Below are positions 5,970-6,498 of a DNA stretch of 6,498 nucleotides, one piece after another (the first letter of the stretch is position 1; each line of letters begins with the position of its first letter). Source of the DNA: Candidatus Cloacimonadota bacterium (lineage in GTDB: Bacteria; Cloacimonadota; Cloacimonadia; Cloacimonadales; TCS61); NCBI GenBank assembly GCA_027858325.1, contig JAQICU010000387.1:1-6498 (forward strand). Reading direction: 5' to 3'. The notes beneath the pieces are model-generated. The model did not search any database and was not told where the DNA came from. It was given only the letters and a program-made list of their open reading frames with translations. The position numbers and the translations under genes are program-made.

Positions 5970-6498
5970 TTACCTTTCTTCTTCAACAAAATAATTTGGA
6001 GTTTCAAGTAAATATCCGATTTTGTTATCATATTCAACTTTAATAAATAATTCATCGACAAAGTCTAAAACCTCGACATATTCACCAGATGGAATATTAA
6101 ACCAATATTCACGTTCTTCCCCAGGGTTTAATCCTTTATATGTTTTGTAAAATCTAAAAGGAACTTTGATCTGAAAGCTATTGGGAGAAGTTGTAGATAC
6201 TGGATTTTTGTGTTTAATTCCAATTACATGTGGACTACTTCTTACATTATCTGATCTTAAGCTAACAGTTGAAAATATTCTACTAAATCCAATAGTTATT
6301 CCAGTTGGTTGAGATTCTGCTCCAATTTGCATTACCCAACTTGAATCAATATAAAAAATAACGCCACCTAAGGCATTTAATGCTGTTTTTGATTTATCAT
6401 CATTTTCAATCCAATATTCACCATCATTACCCAGTATCTCATATTCATCTTTATATTGTCGATACTCACTATAAATTGAAACTCCTAATCCACCATAT
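5970..6498 (-). CDS. Hypothetical protein with SH3-like C-terminus (start lies beyond right edge)
   Basis: The frame is open to the window edge, giving 175 visible residues. The internal Met at 6332 is not a convincing start, because in-frame sequence of similar character continues upstream. The first 75 or so residues alternate polar and hydrophobic positions with glycine and aromatics (GGLGVSIYSEYRQY, GGVIFYIDSSWVMQIG, then GITIGFSRIF). That resembles beta-strands of a small outer-membrane-type barrel, although this is only a visual impression. The C-terminal 65 residues end in an SH3-like module, SGEYVEVLDFVDELF followed by KVEYDNKIGYLLE, closely similar to the first module of the next gene. 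The stop TAA comes 29 nt before that gene's ATG, in another frame. The product could be an independent protein or the front part of a gene broken by a frameshift at about 5975-5977. No function is assigned. Confidence 0.65.
   Translation of the reverse strand, partial: YGGLGVSIYSEYRQYKDEYEILGNDGEYWIENDDKSKTALNALGGVIFYIDSSWVMQIGAESQPTGITIGFSRIFSTVSLRSDNVRSSPHVIGIKHKNPVSTTSPNSFQIKVPFRFYKTYKGLNPGEEREYWFNIPSGEYVEVLDFVDELFIKVEYDNKIGYLLETPNYFVEEER

Noticed and set aside
4800..6498. CRISPR array or retron-like element in the AT-rich right arm
   Set aside because: Only two tandem 12-bp copies without spacers are present. No reverse transcriptase, cas gene or structured RNA pattern was found.

Overview
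The window looks like chromosomal DNA from an AT-rich bacterium that makes peptidoglycan, most likely Gram-negative. It carries D-Ala-D-Ala ligase, an aromatic-amino-acid gene, a MacB/LolCDE-type ABC exporter and a YihY-family membrane protein. The protein style would fit an AT-rich member of the Fibrobacterota-Chlorobiota-Bacteroidota/Cloacimonadota area, but that is only an impression; no marker here settles the lineage.

Left arm (1-1701, minus strand): aroA (EPSP synthase) is followed after 48 nt by the start of ddl, which runs off the left edge. The two are probably co-transcribed leftward from a promoter in the 165-nt divergent gap at 1702-1866. Centre (1867-4771, plus strand): a tightly packed three-gene operon. 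An ABC ATPase overlaps its permease by 17 nt, and the permease stop codon is directly followed by the ATG of a YihY/BrkB-type membrane protein. A complete tRNA-Ser(GGA) with encoded CCA follows at 4800-4887.

Right arm (4888-6498): the character changes just after the tRNA. Hand counts of sample 60-nt lines give about 38-40% GC in the left and central genes, against about 23-33% to the right. The first 222 nt are non-coding and hold a short inverted repeat and a perfect tandem 12-bp repeat. Beyond them lie two minus-strand reading frames coding for SH3-like modules and a conserved-looking C-terminal domain I cannot name. Because they abut in different frames and one inserted base would join them, they may be a single gene split by a frameshift. 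A tRNA 3' end, a composition drop, short direct repeats and unfamiliar genes together suggest the edge of an integrated element. No integrase and no second attachment site are visible, so this remains an inference.
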